Shown: piece after piece, positions 23,760 through 35,544 of the stretch
Numbering within the stretch: position 1 is the stretch's first letter
Layout: the number at the start of each line of letters is the position of its first letter
DNA from: Bradysia coprophila
Lineage: Eukaryota > Arthropoda > Insecta > Diptera > Sciaridae
Direction: 5' to 3'
DNA length: 64,000 bases
Assembly (NCBI RefSeq): GCF_014529535.1
Contig: NW_023503293.1
Span: forward strand, 3,862,741 to 3,926,740
Notes under the pieces: generated by a model
Databases searched by the model: none
What the model saw: only the letters and a program-made list of their open reading frames with translations
Told to the model about the DNA's origin: nothing
Made by a program: the position numbers and the translations under genes

Positions 23760-24383
23760 TCAGATCAACTGTCCGAAACATTGAATTTTCTTCGAAAACT
23801 TTTTCTGTTCCTGCCAGTGAACCACAAATAGGTCGGCGAACCAGATCATTATTCGACCAGTGAGTGACAATGTCTTAATGCGACAAAAGCTCTCAATGAA
23901 CACGATCCGACTACTTGTGTTGATGCCCACAGCTCGAAACAGAAATGCAATCAAACAAATGGGTACACAAGTTCCGGGACCATTGCACATAACTAAGTCA
24001 GGCCTTTCGTGATAGATCACTGGTATACTGAGCGCAATAGCCTGCAATGTTGTGAATACGGACGAAACGTAGCTTTGACCAACATTGCGACTGCGAAATA
24101 TTTTGATAAATTTGTAGTCGGTGGCAGTTGACTCGAACTCAGTGACTTTGCTGTGACTACTTTTATCGGAATCAGCTGCTACGTAAATGCGTGGCGTGTA
24201 ATTGGCCTTGTTGAGCTGGTGCAATATTTTAAACATTTCTGTTGTGTGACCACCAGACCCCAAAACAATTAACGTCTTCGCTGAGCCAACATGTTTGCCG
24301 ATATTCCGTTTTAGGAATAATAACGCGAAAATTCGGATTGCAAGCAATGTTACGATTAGGATAATGCAATGTACGACGAACAT
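23760..24383 (-). CDS. Alg14: UDP-N-acetylglucosamine transferase subunit ALG14
   Basis: ALG14 anchors the catalytic ALG13 at the ER membrane. Together they add the second GlcNAc to dolichol-PP-GlcNAc, an early step of N-glycan precursor synthesis. One uninterrupted frame encodes 207 aa, near the usual 200-220. It has an N-terminal membrane segment (about residues 4-25), the glycosyltransferase-B motif LIVLGSGGHTTEM at about 38-50, and PDLVMCNGPGTCVPICLIAF near the middle. RIVFIESFCRIKTLSLTGR and the tail DLFVVHWQEQKK are typical of the family. The GGHT turn and the E of IESFCR are intact. Snapin follows 185 bp downstream on the same strand. Confidence 0.95.
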   Translation of the reverse strand: MFVVHCIILIVTLLAIRIFALLFLKRNIGKHVGSAKTLIVLGSGGHTTEMFKILHQLNKANYTPRIYVAADSDKSSHSKVTEFESTATDYKFIKIFRSRNVGQSYVSSVFTTLQAIALSIPVIYHERPDLVMCNGPGTCVPICLIAFLFRAVGINTSSRIVFIESFCRIKTLSLTGRIMIWFADLFVVHWQEQKKFSKKIQCFGQLI

Positions 24384-26281
24384 GTTGAAATCGAACGTTT
24401 CGCACTCCTTTTATTTTTAATATAAATCTGATAAAAGAATAAAATACAAAGGAGAGAGACACTTACCGTGACAGATAGATTTTTGACACTTTATCTTGCG
24501 AAAAAATTCATTCTTATCAAAAAGCTTGTTCACTTTTATAAAACAGTTTCTTTGACAGCTTACTATACACCATACACTTTGACGTTCATATCAGCTTTAC
24601 GCGGTAAGAAGAACATTCATTTTTAATGTTTAAAATAGTATATGGGTCACAGACTGCCATGGATTGTTTGGTTACTCTATACTGTGTGAATTTGTAACTT
24701 GATAAACTTTCAGCAAAGCAGAGGGAGTTATTATCCATACATCGAGAATAAACGCCACCTTTGAGTGGATGAAGCGTTCTTTTTGAATGGTTGTTTTATA
24801 AAAGTCCGAAACACTGTTATGTTGTTTTGTCGTTGTTATGCCATCTGTTATCAACAACGGAAGACATTTAAAAATGCAAATTTTTGTTGAAACTTATGCA
24901 GTAATAGATTTTATAGATCGGTTTTTTCCGTTATTCTTAGCTCAGCAAAATATATTCTATTGAAAGTTTAAAGAAGCTTCTACAGACTTCAAGGAATAGA
25001 ATTTTGATTTTCGTTACAAAAATTTTATTGAACATAACAACTATGCGAGCGAAGCGAGATAAAATTTTGAATTTCTATTTTATTGAACATTTACTACAAT
25101 TAAAAATGGAAAATTAAACATCTCAAAATATTTCATTTCTTTCAGTCAGCCATTAACTTCTAACGCCACATTTTTATGTAAATATTCAAACTCAAACTTT
25201 GTACTTTTGAGTGCCGCAAATGTTTTCAAATTTTATTGTTGGTATAGAAAAGTAAGAAAAATGTAATTGTTGCTCCTATCCAATACCCGAAAGATAGAGC
25301 ACGAGCCAACAAAAACCTTAGTGATAGACATACAAATTTGTAAGTCATTTTTTTGTGGAACTAGTGCGCACACACAACATGGAAATTTCCGCTCGATTTC
25401 CAGACATTATGATGAAAAATCCAGAAAATCGCATGCCGTTTCAGTTCATTTACATAATTCATCGACCTCTTCTCAATCGTCCAGCTTTTAGCCCAACTAA
25501 AGACTTTCCCTTCCCCATGATCGCGTCGTAATGTCAAAAAAAGAATGCACAAAATAGAATGAAAACAGATTCATTGTTATTGTTCAATGTACTATTTAAG
25601 CCGCAGCTATGACAATTTTCATTTCATTGCTACAAAATAATCGTTAAGTTGCCGTGACGTGACATTTTCTCAGTATCTGGCTCCTTTCTAAAATGGATGT
25701 CTCAATCTCAGATTGTCTTAGGAAATTTTTTGTGTTTAAATCTTTGCATCAAACGTCAAACGTTACTTTCACCGACACGAAAATCAAGGCTGTACATTTT
25801 GGGGAGGTCACGCAGATAGCCATTTTATTAGATACGCGGGAACACACCTTTTCCATACAAAAAAATTCACCAAAATCGAATTTGTATGGCGTGGCGATTT
25901 TTTTTTTGTATGAAACGTGGTGTGTAACTCGCGCATCTGCATCTGCGTGAACTCCCCAAAGTATACAGCCTTGATTAAAATTACTGATCCCAACAGCAAA
26001 TTCCGAAAGAGAGTGTTCATAAAACATGTCCAGTTTTAAGGGGAGGCGTTCAAAATTATCAGACAAGCAGTGGTGAAAGATAACGCAAAAAAAAGTGAAC
26101 TTAAAGAGGGAGAAGTCAAAAGAATGACTGACGTCCGTTGTGAACAATCACAAACGACCAAAAACAACGCATTGCGTTACCGAAAAGCAATAAATAACAT
26201 TAAGCGAAAACAGATTTCTAAAAAACCGACGAGTGCCGGACTCAAGAGTCCATACACTAATGCGCCGACAAAGTGGTTCAT
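24384..26281. other. Intergenic region upstream of ALG14
   Basis: No coding exon was recognised. A 195-bp inverted-repeat element lies at 25782-25976. The sequence GCGAGCGAAGCGAGATAAAA near 25048 is a short low-complexity palindrome-like patch. Confidence 0.55.
25782..25976. mobile_element. 195-bp inverted-repeat MITE
   Basis: The left arm AATCAAGGCTGTACATTTTG, then GGGAGGTCACGCAGAT, is matched by the inverted right arm ATCTGCGTGAACTCCCC, then GTATACAGCCTTGATT. Interior CCATACAAAAAA and TTTTTTTGTATG also pair. Frames covering it on both strands are by-products of the palindrome. No clear target duplication is visible. Confidence 0.7.
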
Positions 26282-27507
26282 TCATTTCATTTCAACCACC
26301 TCAGTTCTCAAACGTTTGGCCAACGTTTTCCGTAATTGTACCGACGCATCATTTTGTGAACTCTGTGCACTAGCAGTACCACTTTCTAAAATATTTTGCG
26401 CCGCCTGTGTAGCTGACGTCGGTCGACCAGTTTTCTTAACGGTTTCATTCAGTTGATACGCTCGCGCTTTTCTTTTGATTTTTAAAATTTTATCCCGTTG
26501 AGCTCGTAAATATTCTTGACGGGACTGCACATCGGCTTGGCTAACCTGAAATTCACATCACGTCAAGTTGCTTCAGACGACATTTAAGTGTTAAATGGAC
26601 GAGAAACCTACGTTTTCCTTTTCAAAAAACAGATTTAGCCGCTGGAATTTGTCATTGATTTCATCCTCGGTTTCTGATTTATCCGTACTGCCTTCCCATT
26701 CCTTTTCAACCGATTCAAAAATTTTGTCATCTTCTCCATCAGCCGTCATTTGTCTGTGAAATAGAAGCAGAATTCATGTATGCTCCGATAGCATTGCACA
26801 ACAAGTCGAGATTGAGTTACACTAATTCTTCCTGAGTAACATCGCTAACAAGCTTTTCGTCGGGAGCATCATCGTCTTTTTGATTGGACGAATTATGTCG
26901 CCGTTCGATCAAATCAAGTGCCTGTAACTGTAATTCCACATTTCTCTGGGTCATCATTCTGATAAATATTCGGATGTCATTCGCCGCCCAAATCTAATAA
27001 GCGTACGTTATGGTACGAGAAACTGTCACTGCCTCTTATGTATACTTGAATACCTGCTGAAAGAGGCCTTGATGAAATGAGAATGCACTTCCAGCCGCTG
27101 TGTTTTGTCGACCCTCCAGGCAAGCCATTTCAAATTGTTCAGGTGAAATTTGCATTTCTTCCATAAATGTACCCAACATATAGTCGACCTTGAATACCAT
27201 TCGTTAGAAAAGCAATACAAAAACATCGACTCTCGATTGAGTATTTAATTTTACCAAATTCTTATATTCGTCATGCACCTTCACGTACTCCGGGTTTATG
27301 ATGTCCGATTTTTCATTCGGATCGAAAACTGAAATTGTCACAAAGACCGTAAAGTTTTGCTCTCGATGAAAGAGAACCGAAAATGGGAAAACGATTTTTC
27401 ATACTCAATGATTTCTCTTCCACAAATGTTTGCAGCGGTGCGTTCCATATGGGACCATGTAGAAAACAAACTAACGAATCGAATACCCAAGTATTATCCT
27501 CTGCCAT
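26282..27507 (-). CDS. Cfap36: Cilia- and flagella-associated protein 36-like (BART domain) protein
   Basis: CFAP36 (CCDC104) is a ciliary-type protein whose N-terminal BART-like domain binds ARL3-family GTPases in vertebrates. Six exons join in phase: 27507-27405, 27328-27255, 27188-27054, 26993-26821, 26753-26612 and 26545-26282. The product is 296 aa; the human protein is about 340. The start MAEDNTWVFDSLVCFLHGPI and the following PEYVKVHDEYKNLVDYMLGT match the BART-like domain (about residues 1-115). QRNVELQLQALDLIERR follows at its end. The middle is acidic and the C-terminus is a basic coiled coil (SRQEYLRAQRDKILKIKRKA, then LRKTLAKRLRTEVVEMK). Introns are 66-76 nt apart from short variations. 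All junctions keep frame, so the gene looks intact. Confidence 0.9.
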
Positions 27508-28237
27508 TTTATGTTATCAACTATTTCGATAGTAAAAATCGTTTTAGATTGTCAAAGAGCCAGTGGCAGTATTCTATAACGGTAGCACTGTCGTAGATAT
27601 TTTCTTTTCAGTATGTGATGGGTATGAATTTTCCCATAGTAACCAATTGCAAACAACACTTAGGACATTTCCCTTTCTCTGTTTTCGGAACGAGAAACAA
27701 TTGTGTCACCGTATTATATAGCATGTCGTTGGGTAGTTGCATAATTTTGGTCAACATTTATTTTACTGTTCCCATTAGCTGAATAATCACACAGACAGTA
27801 GATCACCGAATGTGTAAATTTGATGGAAGTTTATTTTCAACAGATCAATCAAAATTCTTTTCCTTTATTATAGTCCTGAGCAAATTTTGCTATTTAAGGG
27901 TACATATTAGTCAGGACCTTTTGTTTATTTCTGTTAATAAGCACATGAATTAGCAGCGTACGCTAGGGTGTTTCTCAAAAACAGTTGATTCACTTGCCCT
28001 CGTAAATCTCTTCTATATCTCCAGAAATTTTCCGATATTCTTTGGACATAATAAGGCTTGCCGGAAGATTGTTACATAGTACCACTTGTTTAACTTAATT
28101 ATTGAGACTCTTGTCGACAAAGGACTATCAAAAATAAAGGCTTTTCAGCAACGAGGGTTTTAAAATAAGAGGTTAATGAAGTTCTAAACTATGAACAAAC
28201 TGCCAGCAAGCATATACAGCCTTATTATGCCACAAAG

Positions 28238-28403
28238 CAACGCACTTCAAGCAAAAGTGGTACTCTAAATAGGGTACTGAAACTTGAAAGTGCTCCATAC
28301 AAAATTGTACACTGTAAAAAGAGTGTGGACAAAATTTCATTTATACAAAATAGTACTCTATTTGGCAGCTTTTATTAATAGCACTTTTGCTTGAAGTGCG
28401 TTG
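28238..28403. mobile_element. 166-bp MITE, CAACGCACTTC family, 7-bp target-site duplication
   Basis: The element starts CAACGCACTTCAAGCAAAAG and ends CTTTTGCTTGAAGTGCGTTG. CACAAAG lies at 28231-28237 and 28404-28410. The interior is close to the copy at 17287-17448. It has no coding capacity. Confidence 0.87.
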
Positions 28404-30168
28404 CACAAAGAAACGTTTTGTTGGAGATAATTGAGGGATTGACAAAGGTAAGATCAACTGCTCTTGAGAAACACCCTAGTGTACGCCGTGTACGCCTATA
28501 TGCAAGAATATACGCTCAATATTTGTCCTGCAAATACAGCAGAACGTTGATCTGTCATTAATCGATATGACTCGAGGATGCATGTCGATTAATTTCAAAC
28601 TCATCAAAATAAACATTTGGACACAGGTGCATAATATTTATTACTAAAAAACTTGAGGTAAAGTTTTGCCACCGTGAAGTAAAGTTAACGTTATGTCACG
28701 TTTTTGAGTAAAACTGTTTATCTCGATATATCTGTTTTCGACATGATTATTTTGAAGATTACGATTACGTAGCACGCCTTCGGCTACATAATCTACTATT
28801 TTTAGCTCTAGCTTCTAGCTTCTCTTTCAATCTATTCTAATACAATCCCAAAAAACACGGAAACGAGAGATTTCACCCTAAGCCTGTTGAATGCTGACGA
28901 AGTTATCTTCGACTGAGGCTGAGTACACACAATACCGACATTAGCGACATTAAGACAAGTTCTATTAAATAAGACAACATTTTATTGATCTTTATTGCTG
29001 CTTAAAGCAGAAACTGGAATCGACAACTATAATTATCCGAATATATTTCTGAGGCCCAGATGCCACACATCATTATTATTTGTAGAAATTTTTATGTTAT
29101 ATGTGGTGGGGAATACCATAGGCACTTATAACCAAGGAATGAGATTATATTGATACGCTTGATTGTAATGCGCTAAATATTTCACGAAGCTAACATAACC
29201 GTTACAAAGTCCTTCGGAAGGTTTTTTGTTACTGGCCTCACACACAGCGAAGTACGTGTCGTATTTCTTTTGTTCTCAATGTCATATTTGAAATAGAACA
29301 AAATAGATAGTTACGTGTTTTTTTTTAACCCAATTTATTATCACTTCTTTGTGGGGGTACGTGTGAAGTACAAAAAACATACAACAAGATTTCACATAAA
29401 AATAAACTTATAATACGTTAGACTAGATTAGGTTAAAGAGTCATCGTCAAAATCAATAAATAAAATCATCAAAATTCATAATCCCCCCAGAACGTATACC
29501 AATTGCGATTTGAATTGAATGGCATTCCATTTTGGAATTTTGGAACGTCAAATTAAATACTTTATATAAACAAAATTAAAGACAGATCAAGAAGTCAACA
29601 TCACAGGTTATCAAAACGGAAAGAGCGAGCAAATGCAAGAGAAAGCAACATCACAGTTCATTCATCACAACTAATTTACATAGCGAACGTGTGAAGCTAC
29701 GGTTACAATATCCGAAAACTTTAGTGTTTGATTTAAAAAAAGAACATCTCTTCTAGTACAATAACAGGATAGGAAATTCTGCAAAAAAAACTTTATTCCC
29801 CATTACCGATATTTTTACTAATGATCTGTATTACCTTCCTATACGCACAAAGGCGACAAAGGCTCAGCATTATCTGACTGGTATCACAGTACATTCAGCT
29901 ATTACAAAAACAAATAGATGTAGATCGCCTCGTAATCTGGCGAAATAAGGAATAATATAGATCAAGTACAAAAATCATCCACAGAGAACCCTAACCTCAA
30001 CGTATGTGCAGTGAAAATGAGCAGGCACTCTGTTCATGTTTGAAAATAGAAACTAATGTTTTAATGGCTTTCATGGATTTTCGTGTAAAATAATGAGCTT
30101 AAACAATCATAATTTCACCTTTTATGCATTGGAAATCTATTAAATTAAACTTTTTTGTAGATCCAGAA

Positions 30169-31749
30169 TAGGCATGGGCGATAATGATAATGTTTATCGA
30201 TAATTATCGATTATCAATAATCGATAATTATCGACTTTTTAGCCCCATACGAAGTACGAAGGGGCTTATAGGATTACGATGCCGTGTGTAATTGATGGAA
30301 TTCGAAGCAGACGGTAAGGGCAAAGTGTTTGCCTATGTTCATAGATGACGAATCCGCAATAAAAATTTGGGCCGTCTGTCCGTCTGTCCGTCTGTCCGTC
30401 ACGTCGATATCTTGAGTAAATCAAATCCGATTTCAAAAATTTTTTTTTCTCTGAAAGATAGTCAAAATAGTGAGGCTAAGTTCGAAGATGGGCATATTCG
30501 GGTCGGCCCTTCGTGAGTTAGGGCCACCTAAGTGATTTAAGGTCTTTTGGTGATATTTATGGCAAAATAAACGATGGAAATGTAAATGACACGGCAAATG
30601 ATAGGTATTGTCAATACCAATCCAGGAAAAAAAAGTTTTTTAAAATCGGGTGAGTGGACCGTGAGTTAGGGCCTTAGAAGTGAAAAGCTACTAGGGCCCT
30701 ATGTGTATTTTACATAGAACTCAAGTAAATTTCATTCGTTTTTCGTAATATTTGTGTCATTTGGAAGGTAATCAAAAGCCGAATAGAATGTTGTTGAAAA
30801 AAAAATTAAATTTGGGTCCTCGGACTAAGGCCGCTACTAGGGCCCTATGTGTATTTTACAGTGAACTCGAGTAAATTTCATTCGTTTTTCGTAATTTTTG
30901 TGTCATTTGGAAGGTAATCAAAGGCCGAATAGAATGTTGTTGAAAAAAAAATTAAATTTGGGTCCTTGGACTAAGGCCACTACTAGGGCCCTATGTGTAT
31001 TTTACATAGAACTCAAGTAAATTTCATTCGTTTTTCGTAATTTTTGTGTCATTTGGAAGGTAATCAAAAGCCGAATAGAATGTTGTTGAAAAAAAAAATT
31101 AAATTTGGGTCCTCGGACTAAGGCCGCTACTAGGGCCCTATGCGTATTTTACATATAACTCGAGCAAATTTCATCCGTTTCTCGTAATTTTTGTTTCATT
31201 TGGAAGGTAATCAAAGGCCGAATAGAATGTTGTTGAAAAAAAAAAATTGGGTCCTCGGAATAAGGCCGCTACTAGGGCCCTATGTGTATTTTACATAGAA
31301 CTCGAGCAAATTTCATCCGTTTTCCGTATTTTTTGTTTCATTTGGAGGGTAATCAAAGGCCGAATAGAATGTAGTTGAAAAATAAATAAATTTGGGTCCT
31401 CGGACTAAGGCTGGTACTAGGGCCCTATGTGTATTTTACATACAACTCGCGTAAATTTCATCCGTTTGTCGTAATTTTTGTTTAATTTAGAAGGTAATCG
31501 AAGGCCGAATAGAATGTAGTTGAAAAAAAAATAAATTTGGGTCCTCGGACTAAGGCCGGTACTAGGGCCCTATGTGTATTTATACTCAATAAATTAAAAT
31601 TTTAGGGCTATTTGAAATTTTTGTTTCATTTGAAAGGAACGTCGTACGGGGCTTCGTAATTGCGCTATGCGCAATTTCTAAGATGTACACATTCCATAAT
31701 AATTTTACTTTATTGATATTATCGATAATTTTGAACGTCTCCCATCCCT
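30169..31749. mobile_element. 1.58-kb hAT-like non-autonomous element carrying a 146-bp satellite
   Basis: ATCCAGAA flanks the element at 30161-30168 and 31750-31757, a perfect 8-bp duplication. The termini TAGGCATGGGCGA and, inverted, AGGGATGGGAGA resemble hAT ends. The left subterminal region repeats TATCGATAATTATCGA. AGCCCCATACGAAGTACGAA and GGGGCTTATAGGATTACGA follow. An octamer GTCTGTCC repeats at 30372-30400. A tandem array with a period near 146 bp fills about 30690-31600. There is no transposase frame. Confidence 0.85.
30691..31605. repeat. Internal satellite, about six units of 142-147 bp
   Basis: CTAGGGCCCTATG recurs at 30691, 30837, 30983, 31130, 31272, 31417 and 31562. Units share CATTTGGAAGGTAATCAAA, CCGAATAGAATGT and TTTGGGTCCTCGGACTAAGG. 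Divergence and homopolymer length changes between units show that it is not a recent perfect array. Confidence 0.9.
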
Positions 31750-33380
31750 ATCCAGAAAAAACATACAATTAAACGGCATCTCAATAATTTCAATTTTTTT
31801 TCACCGAGTTGAGCTTAGGGTTCTCTATGGATGACGGTCCAGCTGTCAGTGTTCGGATTTACAGTTACTCGGACTTGATCTATATGATATAGGTTAATGT
31901 GACAAAGATTCTATTGAATAGATGTCATTAAGATCATTAAATGGACACATCACGAACTTACCAGAAATGAATCACAAGTAAAATTTATTTCAATTTTAAA
32001 TTTTGGTCGATCTATGAAAACGCTATAATTGGAAGAACAAATCAGCCGAAATTTGAGCCAATCAATTAAACTGCTGCAACAACACGATATCTTTCCCATC
32101 CTGTAAAAAAACTCTAATTTTTGCTATGGTCCAGCTAAGGTGTTAGTCCTTCATCCTTCTATTTTCGAGGGACGAACGCAGGAAATTCCTTGACGTTGTG
32201 ATGCACTAAAATGTACCGGAGACTGTTGTTTTACTGGCGGGGGTAAATACAGGGACGCAGTCAAGACACCGCGAAAAGAAATAAAATAGCAATTTTTGAA
32301 CTAAATGTACACAAATAATATATTTGAACGGTTGCAGTTCCATACTTTTTCCATTTTAGTTTTTTTTTTATAAATTACATCGAAATATGACATTTCACAG
32401 ATCGAATTAAATAATTTCTTTGCCTTTTGTTTTGTAATTTGTTTACCGATTCTTGTTTTGTTGGTTTTAATCATGTCATCGACTTCATTTCTTTTAAGAT
32501 TTTTTTTTCAAATTTTTCTTGTTTTTTTTTAATGGGGGTAGTATTTACATAGAATTCGTCGTTTTCTTAGTCTTCAATTTATAAAAAATGTTGGAAAGCT
32601 ATGGGTTTTGAATGCGCACGAAAATAATTAAAATAAAAAATACAAAAAAATCCTAATTTTAGAAAATTGCGAACTATATATGAGATTCGAATGTAACATA
32701 GTTTTTTTTTTTGGTTATGTGTTCCAACCGGACTGACGAAAGAAAAATTTTGATTTCAAAAAAAATTGTCTCTAACAGGCAAATGAATTGTTCGATAAAT
32801 AGAATGTTAAAAATTCAGTTTGTGGGCGCATTCCTGCGATATGGTGTATCGTTGGGCATAAATTGAGGGAAATTAAAACAACACTGAACTGAAACCGTTT
32901 CAACAATGCCAATCACATTCCCCTCAATTGCTTCACTCCACCAAAAATATTTTAAATTAGTAAACAGTTCATGTAGATTTTCAATCCACCAAAGTTTCAT
33001 GATCGACCCGGGGAAACGTACAGCCAAAAATGAAGTGAACTTGGGGCATGAATTTTCAGTGAACCAAAAATTTGAAAAAAAAAAAATCGGAAACGATACT
33101 TCCGAAAAGTGATCAATTCATTGTCGCGAAGATTACGTCCATAAATTGAACTTTTTGTCAATCCAATTTATTTTCTGATTTTTTGTTTTGTGAAAATTGA
33201 TCAAACTGAACACGATTCTTTCAGCTCAGAAAAATGGAACCGAATGACGCTGAATGTAATCAGGAAAACTGTTCGTTAAACACTGTCTTCGAACTCAGTA
33301 TTTATGTAAGTCAGACAGAGATCTGGAAATACTCTTTAATACAGAGAGGGCGAGTAAAAAATTCGTGGAAAATGGTTTAA

Positions 33381-33633
33381 AAAATGACTTTAAAATAGCA
33401 TACGGTCCACTGGCTGAGAAATGTTCGAAAAATATGTGGAATTACAGTCCACAGTTACCAATTTATATTTAAATGGTGCACAAATACTGCGCTATTGGTA
33501 ATTATATTTCACAAAAGTTACCAACAGAGTAGAATTTGTCTACCAATTAAAATATAAATTGGTAACTGTGGACTGTAATTCCACACATTATTCAAACATT
33601 TCTCAGTGGACCGTATGCTATTTTTCAGTCATT
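33381..33633. mobile_element. Long near-perfect hairpin, about 250 bp
   Basis: The left arm AAAATAGCATACGGTCCACTG, GAGAAATGTT and TGTGGAATTACAGTCCACAG pairs with CTGTGGACTGTAATTCCACA, AACATTTCTC and AGTGGACCGTATGCTATTTT on the right. The loop is about 70 bp. It is a typical foldback MITE; no target duplication is clear. Confidence 0.7.
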
Positions 33634-35544
33634 TTTCACTAATCCAAAATGTTAGGATTCAGAAGAGCTATACGCAACTTCACATACCGCTTAAAAACGT
33701 AGCTGTGATTTTTTTGTGGTTCAGATTTATCTGAGCTGATTGAAATTGATTTAAGATGGATATTGGACGAGAAATATGTTTCGAAAAAAATGTTACATTC
33801 AAAATTGATCAGAAATAAAAATTCTCTCGAAACTTGGTCACGTTTTCCTTTTCTTTGTCTCAACTTATTGCCAAGCAACATAAATTTTGTATTTGACTGG
33901 AAACTTCTGAAATTTCGACGAATTTTTAATTGCTCATTCATCTTTTGTTACTAACAAAACAAAATTGTCTTACGCTTAAAAAAAATGGATTAATTACGTT
34001 ACGTCAAACAAAAAGACAAACACATTAAATTAGACCCTAAACGAAAAGTAGTGAAAATCTGCACAACAAATTTTTTCTCATTTTTTTTTTCATTTTTAAA
34101 TACAAAAATATAATATTTCTGGTCTGTGATTTTTTTCTCGTTTTCTTTATTATTATATTTCGAAAAAAGAACACAAAATTTGCTTTAAGAAACTACCATA
34201 AATAAACTAAGTCGATTGGTTGGTTGGTTGTTTTTCTATTCGTAAAAAGAATTTCTGCTTAAACTTTCCAACATTTATACAAATCAAAAGTGTGATTTCG
34301 TTTTTTTTTCTTCAATATTTTTTTTTTAGTTTTTACAACTCCCGGAAATATTTTTTTTTTTTGTTAAAGTCCATGTCGTTCTTCTCTTTTTTTGTTTCAT
34401 TTAATTTAATTTTTTTTACCTTAATTTTTATTTAAAAAGATTAACATAGGGTTTCGTGTGTGTGTGTGTGTGTTTCTCAATCTTCATCTTGTTTACTTGT
34501 TATTCTCTTTAAAAATTACAAATTACATAACACTGTACCTATTTCCAAAAACCATTTCGTTACTATGATGCAGAGATTTAATTTTTTTGTTAATTAGTTT
34601 TAAATTTCAGTTTTGTCATCGAAACAATAAGAAAGAACACAATTTTACTGCACACTTTTTTGCATAAAATGTCCTATAATTCAGCGATATAATAATTACA
34701 GGTGTTCTTGCTTGGTTGAGGTGTCTAGAAATTAATTTCTTTTCTTCTTTAAGTTAAATTTTGTTTTCTTTGTTGTTATCAATATTTATATGAAACCGGA
34801 GATGTTGAGCATTTTGTATGAAAAAAATGATAATTGAAATAATTTAAAATAAAAATAAAAAAAATCGAAAAATGTTTTGTAATTTTAAATAATAAATCAT
34901 AGTAGAAAATGGTTGTGAATATAATCGCTATGTATATGTATCACATTCTCTGGATGTATACAGTTGTTCCTTAATTAATTTTAAAGAAAGCCAATTTATA
35001 CTTTTTCCTCTTTATCTGTCGCTTTTCACGTTTTCTTTTACATTTTACCTTCACAATCAGCTTTTAGTTAGTTTTCTTCTTTTAAATCTCGCATACATCG
35101 ATTAGCCGATTCCGTTATTCCTTTCAACTTTCCTCCTTTCTGTGATTTATACTTGGGAGAGAAAAAGAATGAAATTTACTTTCCCGCACATTTTGGATTC
35201 TGAAATGTTTTTTCCATTTTTTCATTGTCCAAAATTAGTCCAAATATTTAAAAACAAAAAATCAAATAACGCGGTGCAAAGACAAAAAGTTTTTGTTGTT
35301 GTTGTTTACGAATCTAATTTTTCAATGTCAGAGATAATAAATTTTTATTGGATTTTGTTGTCTGTTTGCCTTTCTCATCAATTTTTTTTTTTTGCTTTGC
35401 TTTTTATCTGCATCTGTTTTCTGTTTTGTTTTGCTAATTTAAATTCAATATAAAATTTCAGGTTGACATTGTTCTCCTCTGTATGTTTGTGTGTGTATTT
35501 GTCGGATGTCGCACTGGTACGATTTATATTTCTGAATTTAGCTG

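Larger units (their letters stand above)
27508..35544. other. Eight-kilobase gene-free interval
   Basis: No conserved coding exon was found. It contains a 7-bp-TSD MITE (28238-28403), a 1.6-kb hAT-like element (30169-31749), a long hairpin (33381-33633) and a short (TG)n run near 34455-34472. From about 32330 to 35450 the DNA is dominated by T- and A-homopolymer runs. The right end should include the falafel 3' UTR. Confidence 0.6.

Noticed and set aside
25749-26147. 132-codon minus-strand frame
   Set aside because: Mostly spans the 25782-25976 palindrome, which leaves open frames on both strands.
30372-30400. CRISPR-like short repeats
   Set aside because: The GTCTGTCC copies are contiguous with no spacers; it is a microsatellite in a eukaryotic transposon.
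34220-35453. Phe-rich plus-strand frames of 71 and 103 codons
   Set aside because: They come from T-homopolymer-rich DNA and lack any coding signature.
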